A stretch of DNA of 58,636 nt from Quadrisphaera granulorum (GCF_003149145.1 NZ_QGDQ01000029.1:1-58636); one strand, 5' to 3'; positions 22,081 through 32,041 are shown, counted from the stretch's first letter. Numbers and translations are program-made. The notes: generated from the letters alone by a model not told the origin.

Positions 22081-23423
22081 GCGCTGCGGTTCGCGGCATG
22101 CGCCGCGTGCAGGGCGCGGGTGCTCGCGTCGGAGTCGGCGCCACGCGACGGCACCCCGACGAGGAGCACGCCGAGCGTGTCGACGCCGGCCCGCTCGAGC
22201 GCACCGGACGCGCTGGCGAGGTCAGCGCGCTGGACGCCCCCGGTCCGCGCCACGAGCACCGCCGTCGTGCCGCAGGCGGCCGCCACCCCGACGCCGGTGC
22301 CGCCCAGCGCGGGCGGGCAGACGACGAGGACGACGTCCGCCTGCTCCCGGAGCGGCTGCAGCAGCTCGGGGAGCACGGCGAGCGGGAGAGCCCCACCGGG
22401 CAGCTCCCCGGCGTGTCCGGCCGGGACCACGCTCAGCCCGGGCACCGTCGTGACCACGGTCTTGAGGGGGGCGCGGTGGGCCAGCGACTCCGCGACGCCC
22501 TCCCGGTCGGACAGGCCCAGCTGCTGTGTGGCGCTGCCGGAGGTGACGTCAGCGTCGACGAGGACGACGGCGGTCCCGGACTCGGCGAGGGCCTGCGCGA
22601 AACGCGCGGCGGCCGAGCCGGCGTCCTCGGCGGCCGTGCTGGCCAGCACGGCCACGGGACCGGCGTCGGCGCCCCGCGTCCTGCTGAGCAGTGACCCGGC
22701 CGCCACCCGGTAGCCCTCGACGATCGCTGCCTCGGCTGTACGGCGCTCGGAGGGGATGCTGCCCAGCACCGGCAGCCCCAGGCCCGACTCGACCTCGTCG
22801 CGGTTGTGCAGGCGACGGTCGAGCAGTGCCACGACCACCGCGCCGAGCAGCCCCACGACCAGACCGGCGAAGAGGCCGAGCTGCGCCTTGAGCACGATCT
22901 GCGTCAGACGGTTGCTGTCACCCACGGAAGCGGGGGCGAGCACTTCGGCACGGATCGGAGCGGCCCCTCCGGCGGAGGGCGCGTCGAGCTCGTCGATGAC
23001 CACGCGCGTGAGCTGCTGGGCTACGGCCTGGGCGAGGACGGCGGCGTCCTGGGGGTTGTTCGCGGTGGCGCCGATGGAGAGCACCACGCTCTGCTCCTCG
23101 ACCGAGGCGCTGACGTCCTGGGCCAGGTTCTCAGGGGTCGTGTTCATGTTGAGGGACGTGATGACGGGCTCCAGCACGCGCGGGCTCACCGCCACCTGCT
23201 GGTAGGAGAAGACCTTCTGCAACGCGAAATTGTTGGCCTGCACCAGCTCGGCGGGTGTCGCGCTGGAGGGCGAGTCGTAGGAGAAGTACAGCTCGGTGGT
23301 CGAGGTGAACCTGGCCGGTGTCACGCTCGCGACGAGCGCGCCCAGGAGCGCGCCCACCACGGCCAGGCCGAGGATGGCTGGCCACAGCCGCCGTGCGGTA
23401 CGCATCGCGGTCGAGATGTCCAT
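22077..23423 (-). CDS. Wzz-type chain-length protein fused to a degenerate BY-kinase-like domain
   Basis: A 448-residue membrane protein. A Wzz domain spans about 1-215, with helices at about 13-33 (LWPAILGLAVVGALLGALVA) and 187-207 (LFAGLVVGLLGAVVVALL) around an extracellular helical region. Residues about 235-420 have the tyrosine-kinase/MinD fold order, but the Walker A loop is replaced by ASTAAEDAGSAAARF with no GK(S/T). The A' motif VVLVDADVTSG remains. The Tyr cluster normally found at the C-terminus is absent. It likely controls chain length or export without autophosphorylation. A 108-base gap precedes it. Confidence 0.85.
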   Translation of the reverse strand: MDISTAMRTARRLWPAILGLAVVGALLGALVASVTPARFTSTTELYFSYDSPSSATPAELVQANNFALQKVFSYQQVAVSPRVLEPVITSLNMNTTPENLAQDVSASVEEQSVVLSIGATANNPQDAAVLAQAVAQQLTRVVIDELDAPSAGGAAPIRAEVLAPASVGDSNRLTQIVLKAQLGLFAGLVVGLLGAVVVALLDRRLHNRDEVESGLGLPVLGSIPSERRTAEAAIVEGYRVAAGSLLSRTRGADAGPVAVLASTAAEDAGSAAARFAQALAESGTAVVLVDADVTSGSATQQLGLSDREGVAESLAHRAPLKTVVTTVPGLSVVPAGHAGELPGGALPLAVLPELLQPLREQADVVLVVCPPALGGTGVGVAAACGTTAVLVARTGGVQRADLASASGALERAGVDTLGVLLVGVPSRGADSDASTRALHAAHAANRSA

Positions 23424-23531
23424 GCGTCGGTCCTGTCTGTGCTGTGGTGCGGGGACGTGAGGAGGTGGGGGGTGCGCGGGGTGAGATGGCCGTCGGGCCG
23501 CCCTGACATCCCCACGAGGATCGGCTCGCTG

Positions 23532-24434
23532 TTACAAGTGCTGTGAGAGGAAGTCCTGCATGGCCCGGAGAACGTCCGGGGTCAGCAGGTCCAGGCCGTG
23601 GCGGTTGCCGGGCACCACCACGAGCTGCTGGGCCACGCCGCTGGCGGCGAGTGCATCGGACATCGCCTGGGGCTGCCCCACCGGGATGAGCTCCTCGGAT
23701 CCGTTGACGAGGAACATCGGGGAGGACTCTGCGGTGACGTGCTTCGCCGGGGAGGCTGCCTCGGCGGTCGGGCACGCGGCGACCGAGGCGCATCCGAGGT
23801 AGGCGAGCGCGAGCCGCTCGGCGTCGCCGCCGCTGGGCACGCCCCCGCTCGCCCCGGGCGTGAAGTCCGAGGCACCCGAGAAGGCCGCCACGACCGCCGG
23901 CCGGAAGGGCGGTGAGCCGATGCCCACGCCGACGGACTCGGCGATGATCGCTCCGGCGGAGCTGCCGAGAAGGCCGATGCGCGCCGGGTCGATGTCGTGC
24001 TGGCGCGCGATGGCCGGATCAGCCACCCAGGACATCGCGGCCACGACGTCCTCCACCTGCGAGGGGAAGGCGTGATCGGGGAGCAACCGGTAGCTGATGG
24101 CCACACCCACGACGCCCTGCTTGGCGAGCGTCTCGCACAGGGAGCGGACGTCCTTCTTGCCGCCCTGGGAGAACCCACCCCCATGGACGAGGATCATGGC
24201 GGGCAGGGCGCCCGTGGCCTCGCGCGGCCGGCACACGTCAGCGAGGAGCTTCTCGCCGTCGACGGTGCGGTAGGGCAGGTCTTCCTCGACGACGACGGAT
24301 GACGTCGCGCTCGGCGGAGGCGTGAGGCTGGGCGGAGGGACGTCCGCACAGCCACCGAGGAGCCCACCGATGAGCATCGCCATGAGCGCGGCGAGGACGG
24401 GCGCCGCAGGCGCGGTCGCGCGGGCGCGGCGCAT
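23532..24434 (-). CDS. Lipoprotein alpha/beta hydrolase (esterase)
   Basis: A 300-residue protein. The signal peptide ends in the lipobox LLGGC, so it should be a membrane-anchored lipoprotein outside the cell. The hormone-sensitive-lipase-like fold shows the oxyanion motif VHGGGFSQGG, nucleophile GSSAGA and a His in GNRHGLD; the acid is probably in NGSEELIPVG. It sits directly after the acyltransferase (TGATG overlap), so it may remove or edit acyl groups on the polysaccharide. A general carboxylesterase role is also possible. Confidence 0.82.
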   Translation of the reverse strand: MRRARATAPAAPVLAALMAMLIGGLLGGCADVPPPSLTPPPSATSSVVVEEDLPYRTVDGEKLLADVCRPREATGALPAMILVHGGGFSQGGKKDVRSLCETLAKQGVVGVAISYRLLPDHAFPSQVEDVVAAMSWVADPAIARQHDIDPARIGLLGSSAGAIIAESVGVGIGSPPFRPAVVAAFSGASDFTPGASGGVPSGGDAERLALAYLGCASVAACPTAEAASPAKHVTAESSPMFLVNGSEELIPVGQPQAMSDALAASGVAQQLVVVPGNRHGLDLLTPDVLRAMQDFLSQHL

Positions 24435-25528
24435 CACCCTCGGGTCCTTACGGCGGCGCGCGGAGCTCCCGCCACGAGTTGGTTGACGAAGCGCGGCGGG
24501 GTGAAGAGCCAGCGGACGCGCGCGAGAACCCGGCCGAGCAGCACCGACGCGACGACGACGATCACCACCATGGCCAGGAGCAGGAACGGGGTCGTGGCGG
24601 AGCTGAGCCGGTCCAGACCGGCCACGGAGACCCCCAGCGCGATGATGGCGATGACGAAGACGTGGATGAGGTAGAGGGGCAGGCTTCGTGCTCCGAGATA
24701 GCTCAGCCACGACAGCGGACGCAAACGCACCACGTACTTGGAAGCGGTGGCCGTGGCCACGATGGCGGCCACCTGACCGACCAGCGCCAGCCCGGGCACT
24801 CCGCGAGCTCCCGGCACGAAGGCTCCGGCACCGGCGACCAGCAGGAGGAGCGCCACGCTCACCAGCGGTACGACGGGGCGCGCCGCCGTCACGGCCTGCG
24901 TGAGGCGCTTGGAATAGAACGCCCCCGCGAGGAAGAAGACGGCGTACTCGGCGGTGCGGTCCCACCCGACGTTGCCGGTGACGACGAGGTTGCTCGACGA
25001 GGCCACGGACACCAGCGCGGCGATGGTGACCACGAGCCACGGCCGACCTCGGCGCACCAGCCAGAGCACCAGGGTCAGGAGGAACAACGCCCAGATGAAC
25101 CAGTAGCTGCTGGTCGGCCAGACCGGTGAGAGGGCCAGGAAGATCGGCCGGCTCGCCTGCGCACCGGCGCCGTCGGAGCGCACGTTCGGCACGACCAGGT
25201 AGAAGGCGAAGCGCAGGACACACCACAGCAGGTAGAGGTAGGCGTACCCGAGCAGGCGACGCCGCCAGGTGTCCTTCAAGCTCCACTGGAGCACCCGGGC
25301 ATGGAAGATGCCCGCGATGGCCAGGAAGACCGGCATGGGCACCAGCTCGAGCGCGGCCTTGAGGCGGAAGGCGCCGGGCACGGTGATGTTGGCCGAGCTG
25401 AGGAACAGCGAGCAGTGATAGAAGATCACCATGATGATGGCGACGCCCTTGGCGACGTCCACCCAGTCCTTGCTACCGCCCAAGGGAGCGACCAGTCGCT
25501 CCCGCAGGCTCGTGCGCTCACTGATCAC
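24434..25528 (-). CDS. Acyltransferase 3 family membrane protein
   Basis: A 364-residue integral membrane protein with about ten helices. The N-terminal KDWVDVAKGVAIIMVIFYHC carries the family-typical Asp and His. An SYWFIWALFLLTLVLWL segment and LGARSLPLYLIHVF near the C-terminus follow. Members acetylate or acylate surface sugars (OafA, WecH and relatives). It overlaps the pyruvyl transferase 2 stop by eleven bases and is coupled to the esterase. It is the likely source of acyl decoration of this EPS. Confidence 0.88.
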   Translation of the reverse strand: MISERTSLRERLVAPLGGSKDWVDVAKGVAIIMVIFYHCSLFLSSANITVPGAFRLKAALELVPMPVFLAIAGIFHARVLQWSLKDTWRRRLLGYAYLYLLWCVLRFAFYLVVPNVRSDGAGAQASRPIFLALSPVWPTSSYWFIWALFLLTLVLWLVRRGRPWLVVTIAALVSVASSSNLVVTGNVGWDRTAEYAVFFLAGAFYSKRLTQAVTAARPVVPLVSVALLLLVAGAGAFVPGARGVPGLALVGQVAAIVATATASKYVVRLRPLSWLSYLGARSLPLYLIHVFVIAIIALGVSVAGLDRLSSATTPFLLLAMVVIVVVASVLLGRVLARVRWLFTPPRFVNQLVAGAPRAAVRTRG

Positions 25529-26831
25529 TGCTGGCTCCCAGTGCTCCCGAGGGTCCAGTCACGAGTCCCGCCGGCTTGGCGGGCTCCTCGTTGGGCTGCA
25601 GGCCCGCCGTGCACAGGGCCGCGCGCTGACGCAGCACGGGGAGCCGTTCGCTGATCCGCTGGGCGGCGCCGCTGGTCGGCATGGCCTGCAGCAACTCCAC
25701 GACGCGCGCACCAGAGCCGGGGCCGGGGTCGACGCAGAGCTCAGGGGTTCCCAGTGACTCCATGAGGCCGCTGACCTTTCCCTGCGTGGCGAAGGTCACC
25801 GGCGGCACCCCGCCCCAGGCGGCCATGACGGCGAGGTGCATCCGTCCGGTCACCACCACCTCGGCAGCTCCGGCCACGCCGCGCACCTGGGCCGGTGCCA
25901 GCCGCTCGGTGATGAGGTGGACACCGTCAGGCGGGACCACCGCGGCGACCGCACGACAGGCCGCCAGGTCGTCGCTGGTGCCGCGCAGCACGTGCGGGAG
26001 CAGCACCACGCCGAGACCCTCGCCGAGCAGGTGACGCAGCACCGCGGCGTACTCCTCGACCTGACCACCTCGACGGGCCACCAGGGAGCTCGCGTTGACC
26101 ACGGCGTAGCGCGGGCGCCCGACCGCGGCCCGCAGACCCTCCACGAGGGAGTCATCGCTGGTCAGAGCGCCGAAGACGAGGTCGGCCGTGAGGACGGCTC
26201 CGCTCACGCCGTGCGCGACGACACGCTCGTGCGAGTGCGGGTCACGCAGCATGGGGACCACGCCGGCACGCGACGCTTCCACCAGGGCCCGCAGCGCCGC
26301 GGGATGCGGCGACGGCTTCCAGCTGAACCCGAGCACGCGGGTCGGCACGCCCCGCACGGCAGCGAGCTCGGCCAGCAGAAGGCGGCGCACCGACCCCTCG
26401 GCGCTGTAGCCACCGTCGAGCATGTCGGCGCCGATGAGGCTGACCGAACGGGCCCTGCCGAGCAGGGCGGAGTACGTCGCCAGGTCGGCGGCGCGGCGAG
26501 GTCCCGCACCGAAGACGAGGTTCGGCAGCGAGATGCGCTCCACGTCGGCCCGAGCGGGCAGGTCGATGTCGCCAGGGTTGCGCTCGACCACCACCACCGG
26601 ACCGTCCACACGCTCGAGGAACGCCTCGACCATGGCCTGGTCTCCGATGTTGCCGTCTCCGGGAGGAGCGAGCAGCACGTGCACACCGAGCCCGGCGCTC
26701 TGTCCGGGAGCGCTGGCTCCGGCACGGCGGGCGGCGGACCTGACCGTGGTCGAGGAGATCCGGCTGGCCCGCCACCGCCCGCGTGCCTTGTCGATGCCGC
26801 GTCGTGCGCGCTTCCGCATCGAGCTGATCAT
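25518..26831 (-). CDS. Polysaccharide pyruvyl transferase family protein 2
   Basis: A 437-residue protein with a basic N-terminus. The family opening is LLAPPGDGNIGDQAMVEAFL (about 52-71), and the C-terminal hallmark is VVVTGRMHLAVMAAWGGVPP. Like other CsaB-type enzymes it would use PEP to add a pyruvate ketal, or it may belong to the broader GT-like branch of the family. It is only distantly similar to the other two in the operon. ATG at 26831 overlaps the flippase stop. The long open frame further upstream overlaps the flippase gene and is rejected. Confidence 0.85.
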   Translation of the reverse strand: MISSMRKRARRGIDKARGRWRASRISSTTVRSAARRAGASAPGQSAGLGVHVLLAPPGDGNIGDQAMVEAFLERVDGPVVVVERNPGDIDLPARADVERISLPNLVFGAGPRRAADLATYSALLGRARSVSLIGADMLDGGYSAEGSVRRLLLAELAAVRGVPTRVLGFSWKPSPHPAALRALVEASRAGVVPMLRDPHSHERVVAHGVSGAVLTADLVFGALTSDDSLVEGLRAAVGRPRYAVVNASSLVARRGGQVEEYAAVLRHLLGEGLGVVLLPHVLRGTSDDLAACRAVAAVVPPDGVHLITERLAPAQVRGVAGAAEVVVTGRMHLAVMAAWGGVPPVTFATQGKVSGLMESLGTPELCVDPGPGSGARVVELLQAMPTSGAAQRISERLPVLRQRAALCTAGLQPNEEPAKPAGLVTGPSGALGASSDQ

Positions 26832-28384
26832 CACTCTTCCCCCGTCGTGGCCTGCGAACGACTGACGCGCCGCCGGCCACCGACTCGCCGCGCCACGAGG
26901 AGCAGGTGCCCGAGGTCGCGCCGGAATGCGGGGACCACCGCAGCGATGATCCCTACCGCTAGCAGGAGAGCGAGCCCTCCCACCAGCAGGGCGGCAGCTG
27001 CGCTGCCGGAGAGTTGCTCGCGCAGGAGGAACGTCGTGCCCCAGGAGACTACGGCCGCAAACGTGTACGCGACGAAGATGCGCAGTCCGTTGAGGAACAT
27101 CATCCGCGTGGGCGCGTCGCTGAAGCGGCCCAGCCAGCTGAGCTGGATGGGCCAGAGCACCAGCGAGGAGACCGCGTACGCCGTGGCGACTCCGGTGACA
27201 CCCCACAAGCCCCCCGCGCAGATGCAAAGGATCATGAGTGGCCGCGCCACGAGCGCGAACTTGAGGTTCGCCGTCGTCAGGCCCTTTGCGAGGATCACCC
27301 AGTACGTCGCGTAGCCGGCGGTCGCGGCGAAGCCCGCGACCGCCAGGATCCGGAACGGCTCGACGACCCCGCTCCACGCAGGGCCCAGTGCCAGCTGGAC
27401 GACGGCGTCGGCCTGAGCTGCCACGAGGGCGAGCACGAGAGACGTGATCGACAGGAGCGTGGCCTGCCCCGTACGGACGAACGCCGCGAAGCGCACGGGA
27501 TCGTCCTGCAGCCGCGACAGGGTAGGGAGGGCAACCCGGGTCGAGGGCGCGTTGATCTGCAGCAGCGGCATCATCATGAGCTGGAAGGCCCTGTTGTAGA
27601 GGCCGAGCGCCGCCGGGCCGGCCGTGGCGCCGATGACCACCGAGTCGACGTTGCGGCTGGCGTAGCCGAGCATCTGGACGGCGGCCAGGCTCGACCCGAA
27701 GGACAGGAACGGCCGCAGCGACGTGTCGCGGCGGGGCGGTCCGGGGATCCATCGCGTCGAGCAGACCGCCACGACGAGCTGCACCGCCGCGGCCACCACC
27801 TGCTGCAGCACGAGGGCCCAGTACGAGGCTCCTGCCGCCGCGGCGATGATCGCCACGGTGAGCCCGACCAGCTGCGCCGAGACGTCGACGCCGGACAGCG
27901 CGACGAAGCGCATCTTGCGGGTGAGGTCGGCACGGTGCTGCGTGGCCAGCCCGTTGAGGATGAACGTCACGCTCATCGCGGCGCCGATCAACTGCAGCCG
28001 CGGATCGCCGTAGGCCGCGGCGATCGGCCACGACGCCGCGAACGCCAGCAGCGTGAGCAGAGCCCCCGACGCGGTGTTGAACCAGAAGAGGTTGGTCCGT
28101 TCGGCCAGGCTCAGGGTCCGCGCCTGGACGGCCGCCGAGGACAGGCCGAAGTCGCGCAGCACCTCACCGATGCCGGTGATGGCCACGACCATGGTGACGA
28201 CGCCGTAGTCGGAGGGGTCGAGCAGCCGGGCGAGGATGACGATCCCCGCCAGCTGGATGACGATGCGGACGGCCTGTCCGGCACTGGTGACGACGGCGCC
28301 CCGTGCTGCCCGACGGCCGGTGACCGGGGGGGCCTGCTCTTCGGCGTTGTCGCCGGACGCGGCGCGCGCCGGCGTCGTCGTCAT
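26831..28384 (-). CDS. wzx: Wzx-type polysaccharide flippase (MOP superfamily)
   Basis: A 517-residue protein with about fourteen membrane helices. It opens GAVVTSAGQAVRIVIQLAGI and ARLLDPSDYGVVTMVVAITG, typical of WzxC-like lipopolysaccharide and EPS exporters. It moves the undecaprenyl-linked repeat unit across the membrane. ATG at 28384 overlaps the stop of the glycosyltransferase gene (ATGA). It is paired with the Wzy polymerase two genes upstream. Confidence 0.9.
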   Translation of the reverse strand: MTTTPARAASGDNAEEQAPPVTGRRAARGAVVTSAGQAVRIVIQLAGIVILARLLDPSDYGVVTMVVAITGIGEVLRDFGLSSAAVQARTLSLAERTNLFWFNTASGALLTLLAFAASWPIAAAYGDPRLQLIGAAMSVTFILNGLATQHRADLTRKMRFVALSGVDVSAQLVGLTVAIIAAAAGASYWALVLQQVVAAAVQLVVAVCSTRWIPGPPRRDTSLRPFLSFGSSLAAVQMLGYASRNVDSVVIGATAGPAALGLYNRAFQLMMMPLLQINAPSTRVALPTLSRLQDDPVRFAAFVRTGQATLLSITSLVLALVAAQADAVVQLALGPAWSGVVEPFRILAVAGFAATAGYATYWVILAKGLTTANLKFALVARPLMILCICAGGLWGVTGVATAYAVSSLVLWPIQLSWLGRFSDAPTRMMFLNGLRIFVAYTFAAVVSWGTTFLLREQLSGSAAAALLVGGLALLLAVGIIAAVVPAFRRDLGHLLLVARRVGGRRRVSRSQATTGEE

Positions 28385-29436
28385 GAGCGGCGTCCCGTCG
28401 CGAGCACCGCGGCGTAGGCCGCAGCGTGGGCGCGGCCGATGTGGTCCCAGTCGCGCCCCTCCAACCGGGGGCGGTCTCCTGGCTGGCGCTGGCGCGCCGC
28501 CGCGAAGGCGGCGAGCACGTGGTCGACCTGGAGCTCGCCGTCGTACAGGTGCAGCCAGTCGGCGCCGACCTCGTCGCGCAACGACTCCGTGCTGGGGGTC
28601 CGCGGCACGAGGACGGGCCGGTCCAGCGAGAGCGCCACCAGGAGCGCGCCGGAGTTGTGCAGCTCTCGGTAGGGCAGGACGACGAGCTCCCCCGCGGTCA
28701 CCTCGGTCACGAGGTCGGCGTCCGGGACGAAGGCGAGTCGGGCGCTGACGGAGGGCTCGTCGTGCACGGCCTTCTCGACGAGGGAGCGCATGTCGTCGCT
28801 GGGGCTCCCGACGACGCGGGTGCTCACACCGTGGGGGGCGAGATGGGGTGCGAGCTCGAGGAGCCTGTCGACCCCCTTGTAGGGCCTGATGATCCCGGCG
28901 TAGACGAGGCGGCCGGGCACGGCTTCGCTGCGGGGGTGCTGGGCGAAGCGGTCGCGGTAGTGGCCGTGGAGGATCGTCTCGACGCGCTTGCCGGGCGCCA
29001 CCGTCGTCGTCGCGTTGAGGCGGATGAACAACGAGGTGCTGGCATCGACGGCGGCGAGCAGGCGCCGCTCCGCCCATGAGCCGGCCTCGTGGGGCCGGGG
29101 GTTGTGGACGGTACGGACGATCGGCGTCCTGGTGATGCGCGTCCGCAGGAGCAGCGCGAGCATCGCGGCCCTCTTCGCCAGGCGCTTGCGGGGCGTCCGT
29201 GCCCGCAGCAGTAGCTCAGGCCAGTGCAGGTGGAGCACGTCGTAGCGACCGGTCAGAGCGGTCCGCCAGGAGAAGTAGCCCACGTCGACGCCGGGGGGCG
29301 CCATCTGCGTGATCTGGTCGACGTACTTGGTGGTGCCGTCCGGCGGGGCGAGGGAGTGCAGGACGCGCACCGTGGGTGTCGCGGCACCGGTCGGCGTGCC
29401 GGTGGTGGACGCGCTGGTGGTGGGCGCGGTGCTCAT
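28381..29436 (-). CDS. GT-B glycosyltransferase
   Basis: A 351-residue transferase. The first 22 residues are a Thr/Ala-rich tail. The N-terminal domain has VRVLHSLAPPDGTTKYVDQI and DVLHLHWPELLLRAR. The C-terminal domain has GRLVYAGIIRPYKGVDRLLE and LPYRELHNSGALLVALSLDR, a shortened donor site similar to GumK-like and GT4-like enzymes. Sugar specificity is not readable. It overlaps both neighbours by four bases. Confidence 0.82.
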   Translation of the reverse strand: MSTAPTTSASTTGTPTGAATPTVRVLHSLAPPDGTTKYVDQITQMAPPGVDVGYFSWRTALTGRYDVLHLHWPELLLRARTPRKRLAKRAAMLALLLRTRITRTPIVRTVHNPRPHEAGSWAERRLLAAVDASTSLFIRLNATTTVAPGKRVETILHGHYRDRFAQHPRSEAVPGRLVYAGIIRPYKGVDRLLELAPHLAPHGVSTRVVGSPSDDMRSLVEKAVHDEPSVSARLAFVPDADLVTEVTAGELVVLPYRELHNSGALLVALSLDRPVLVPRTPSTESLRDEVGADWLHLYDGELQVDHVLAAFAAARQRQPGDRPRLEGRDWDHIGRAHAAAYAAVLATGRRS

Positions 29437-30944
29437 GGTGTGGCCTCCGCGCCGACGGGGCCGTGGCGCAGGGCGCTGACAGCCGCGGGGCGCTGCTGGT
29501 TCGGGTCGCGGCGCTGCTGCTGACGCAATCGCTGCGGGGGGATGACGGTGTCGAGGCGGCGGCCGTGGAGGGCCAGGAGGAGCAGGAAGCCCATCATGAC
29601 GTGCATGCCGCGGACGGCGTCGAGGGCGTTGAAGCCCGCGATCGCCACGACGTATGCGACGACGACGGCCGCCGCCGCGGCGTCACCGCGCTGCAGCGCC
29701 ACGATGCAGGCGCTGCCCACCACGAGGACGAACAGGAGCAGCCCGGGCACCCCGAGGCTCATGAGCAGCTGGAGTATCGAGTTCTCGATGACGATCTGTG
29801 AGAACTGCCGCCCGAGGACGCCGGAGGTCGCCGGGCCTCCTCCGAGCCATCCGGTCTGCTCGGCGGACCGCAGGGCGACGTCGAGGGCGCGGAAGCGGAC
29901 GTCCGCCGAGAGGCCCGACTCCACCGAGTCCTCGCGCTGGGACAGCGGCCCGAACGCCCCGAGGCCGAGCACGGCGATGATCCCGAAGGGGACGACGGCG
30001 AGCAGGCGCTCCTTCCGGACTCCTGGCATGACGAGCGCCAGGGCAGCGGCCCCGGCCACCAGCCCCGCACCGACGGCGAGCAGCGATCCGCGCGAGACGG
30101 TCATCACCACCCCGACGGCGGCGATGGCACCGAGCACGAGCTCGCGCCGACGGCCGCCCTGGAGCCACCCCACGATGCCGAGCACCGCGGGGACGGTGAG
30201 GAAGGCGCCAGCGAACAGGGGGTGCCCGAAGGAGACCTCGGCCCGGTACACCGCCCAGGGCGCACCCACAGCAGCGCCCAGCGCGGCGTAGACCGCGTCG
30301 AACAGGGGAGAGGAGCGCACGGCCTGCTCGAGCATCGCGTACGCACCCGCGGCGGCGCCCGCCCAGAGGAAGCACGACCGCAGGACGCGCGCCTCTTCAC
30401 GGGCGTCGAGCACGAGCAACGGCAGGAACGCCGACAGCAGAAAGCTCGCGGTCCACGAGGTGCTCGTCGTGGGTATGGGTGACCAGCCGATGGCCGTCCA
30501 CGTCCAGACAGCGAGCAGGACGGCGGACACGCTCGTCATGAGGTACCAGCCGAAGGCGCTGCGGATGGGGTGCGGGTCAGCAGGGTTCGCCGGATCGGCG
30601 AGGGCACGGAGGGGCGTCGCCAGGAGCCTGCGGAGCAGCCAGACGTAGAGGATGACGAGCGCAGGGCGCAGCACGTTCCCTGCGCCCTGGGAGGGCAGAA
30701 GCTGCATCGGGATCACCACGAACGTGACCAGGGCGATGCCCGGCAGCCAGTGGACCGGCACCGAGAAGAGCGCCACGCCCCCGCAGAGCGCCGCCACGAG
30801 CAGCACCGAGCCGGCGATGGGAGACCCGGGGACGAGCACCACCAGTGCGGCGCACAGGAGCACCGCGACGCCGCCGATCCCCGCCAGCAGCACCACCTTG
30901 CGTGCGGTCGCGAGCGCGGGAGCGGAGCGCAGCTGACCGCTCAC
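29433..30944 (-). CDS. wzy: Wzy-type polysaccharide polymerase / O-antigen ligase family protein
   Basis: A 503-residue membrane protein with about twelve helices and a large periplasmic loop. The O-antigen ligase signature region includes EVSFGHPLFAGAFL, AVGVVMTVSRGSLLAVGAG and the loop around RALDVALRSAEQTGWLGGGP. It joins repeat units at the outer face of the membrane. GTG at 30944 overlaps the upstream stop (GTGA); an earlier start at 30977 is less likely. The C-terminus is a basic Gln/Arg tail. Confidence 0.88.
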   Translation of the reverse strand: MSGQLRSAPALATARKVVLLAGIGGVAVLLCAALVVLVPGSPIAGSVLLVAALCGGVALFSVPVHWLPGIALVTFVVIPMQLLPSQGAGNVLRPALVILYVWLLRRLLATPLRALADPANPADPHPIRSAFGWYLMTSVSAVLLAVWTWTAIGWSPIPTTSTSWTASFLLSAFLPLLVLDAREEARVLRSCFLWAGAAAGAYAMLEQAVRSSPLFDAVYAALGAAVGAPWAVYRAEVSFGHPLFAGAFLTVPAVLGIVGWLQGGRRRELVLGAIAAVGVVMTVSRGSLLAVGAGLVAGAAALALVMPGVRKERLLAVVPFGIIAVLGLGAFGPLSQREDSVESGLSADVRFRALDVALRSAEQTGWLGGGPATSGVLGRQFSQIVIENSILQLLMSLGVPGLLLFVLVVGSACIVALQRGDAAAAAVVVAYVVAIAGFNALDAVRGMHVMMGFLLLLALHGRRLDTVIPPQRLRQQQRRDPNQQRPAAVSALRHGPVGAEATP

Positions 30945-32041
30945 CGCCGCGCCGCCGTCGTCAGTGCGTCGAGCCACAGCTGCTCCACACGCGGGAAGAC
31001 CGCCTCCGCGCTGAAGGAGCTGGCGTGGCCGGCGCGCGCAGCCTCACCGAGCTGCTCGAGGCGGGAGCTGTCGGTCAGCAGGCCGGCGAGTGCGTCGCGC
31101 AGGGCTGCCGCGTCCCCCGGGGGGACGACGACGCCGCGGCCGTCCGCGAGCAGTGCGGCCACCCCTCCGACGTCGGTCGAGACCACGGCGTTGCCGCGTG
31201 CCATCGCCTCGAGCAGGAACATGGGCATGGCTTCCTCCCGGGAGGGGAGGACGGCGACGCGGGAGCTGTCGAGCAGGGCCATGAGCTCGTCGTGTGCGAG
31301 GGCGCCGGTGAAGCGCAGACCGGGAAGGTCGCGTCGCAGGAGGGACTCGTCGGGTACCGGTCCGGCCACCACGAGCTCCCAGCCGTGGTCCGCGAGCTGG
31401 CTCCAGGCCTCCTGGAGCACGTCGACGCCCTTGCGGCGGTTGACGATGCCGCCGAAGACGATGCGGTTCTGCTTGGGTGCCGGGACGCCGGCGGGGATGG
31501 CGTTGGGAACGACGTGCACCCGCGCTGCGGGCACGAACCGCGCGCTGACCTCGCGTGACTCCTCCGAGAGGGCGATGACGACGTCGGCTGCGCGCAGCAC
31601 GCCCGCGGTCAGCCGGGGGCGTGCCGCTGCGAACGACGCGAACGAGGCTCCGTGCAGGTGCGCGACGGTCGCGAGGCCGCGACGGGCCGCCATCCGCAGG
31701 AGGGTTCCCTCGCGCAGGAAGGAGCCCCCCTCCGACAGGTGCGCGACCACGACGACCTCACCGCGCGGCAGCGTGAGCACCTTCGCTGCGGCACCCGCGG
31801 CCGCACGAGCGGCCGCCACGTGGTCGTGCGGGGCACCGCGGGAAGTGAGCACCTCGACCGCGGTGCGCTCGAACGGCCACTTCAGGTAGCTGTTGAGCAC
31901 CTGGACCATGCCCCCGGGCACCTCTCCGGTGCGGCCGAGGTGGACGACACGGGGGGCACGGCCGGCAGCGAGGCCTCGCGTCGTGCGCGAGGCCCCCGCG
32001 TCAGCTACCACGCTGCCCGGCAGAGGCGTGCTCGCGCTCAC
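30941..32041 (-). CDS. Family 4 glycosyltransferase
   Basis: A 366-residue GT-B enzyme. The N-terminal region has RVVHLGRTGEVPGGMVQVLN. The donor site shows IVFGGIVNRRKGVDVLQEAW, LRFTGAL and SREEAMPMFLLEAMARGNAV with the two Glu residues. GTG at 32041 is chosen; it overlaps the upstream gene by 41 bases, and a later start is possible because the first 30 residues are not conserved. It is not closely related to the tandem GT4 pair. Confidence 0.85.
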   Translation of the reverse strand: MSASTPLPGSVVADAGASRTTRGLAAGRAPRVVHLGRTGEVPGGMVQVLNSYLKWPFERTAVEVLTSRGAPHDHVAAARAAAGAAAKVLTLPRGEVVVVAHLSEGGSFLREGTLLRMAARRGLATVAHLHGASFASFAAARPRLTAGVLRAADVVIALSEESREVSARFVPAARVHVVPNAIPAGVPAPKQNRIVFGGIVNRRKGVDVLQEAWSQLADHGWELVVAGPVPDESLLRRDLPGLRFTGALAHDELMALLDSSRVAVLPSREEAMPMFLLEAMARGNAVVSTDVGGVAALLADGRGVVVPPGDAAALRDALAGLLTDSSRLEQLGEAARAGHASSFSAEAVFPRVEQLWLDALTTAARR

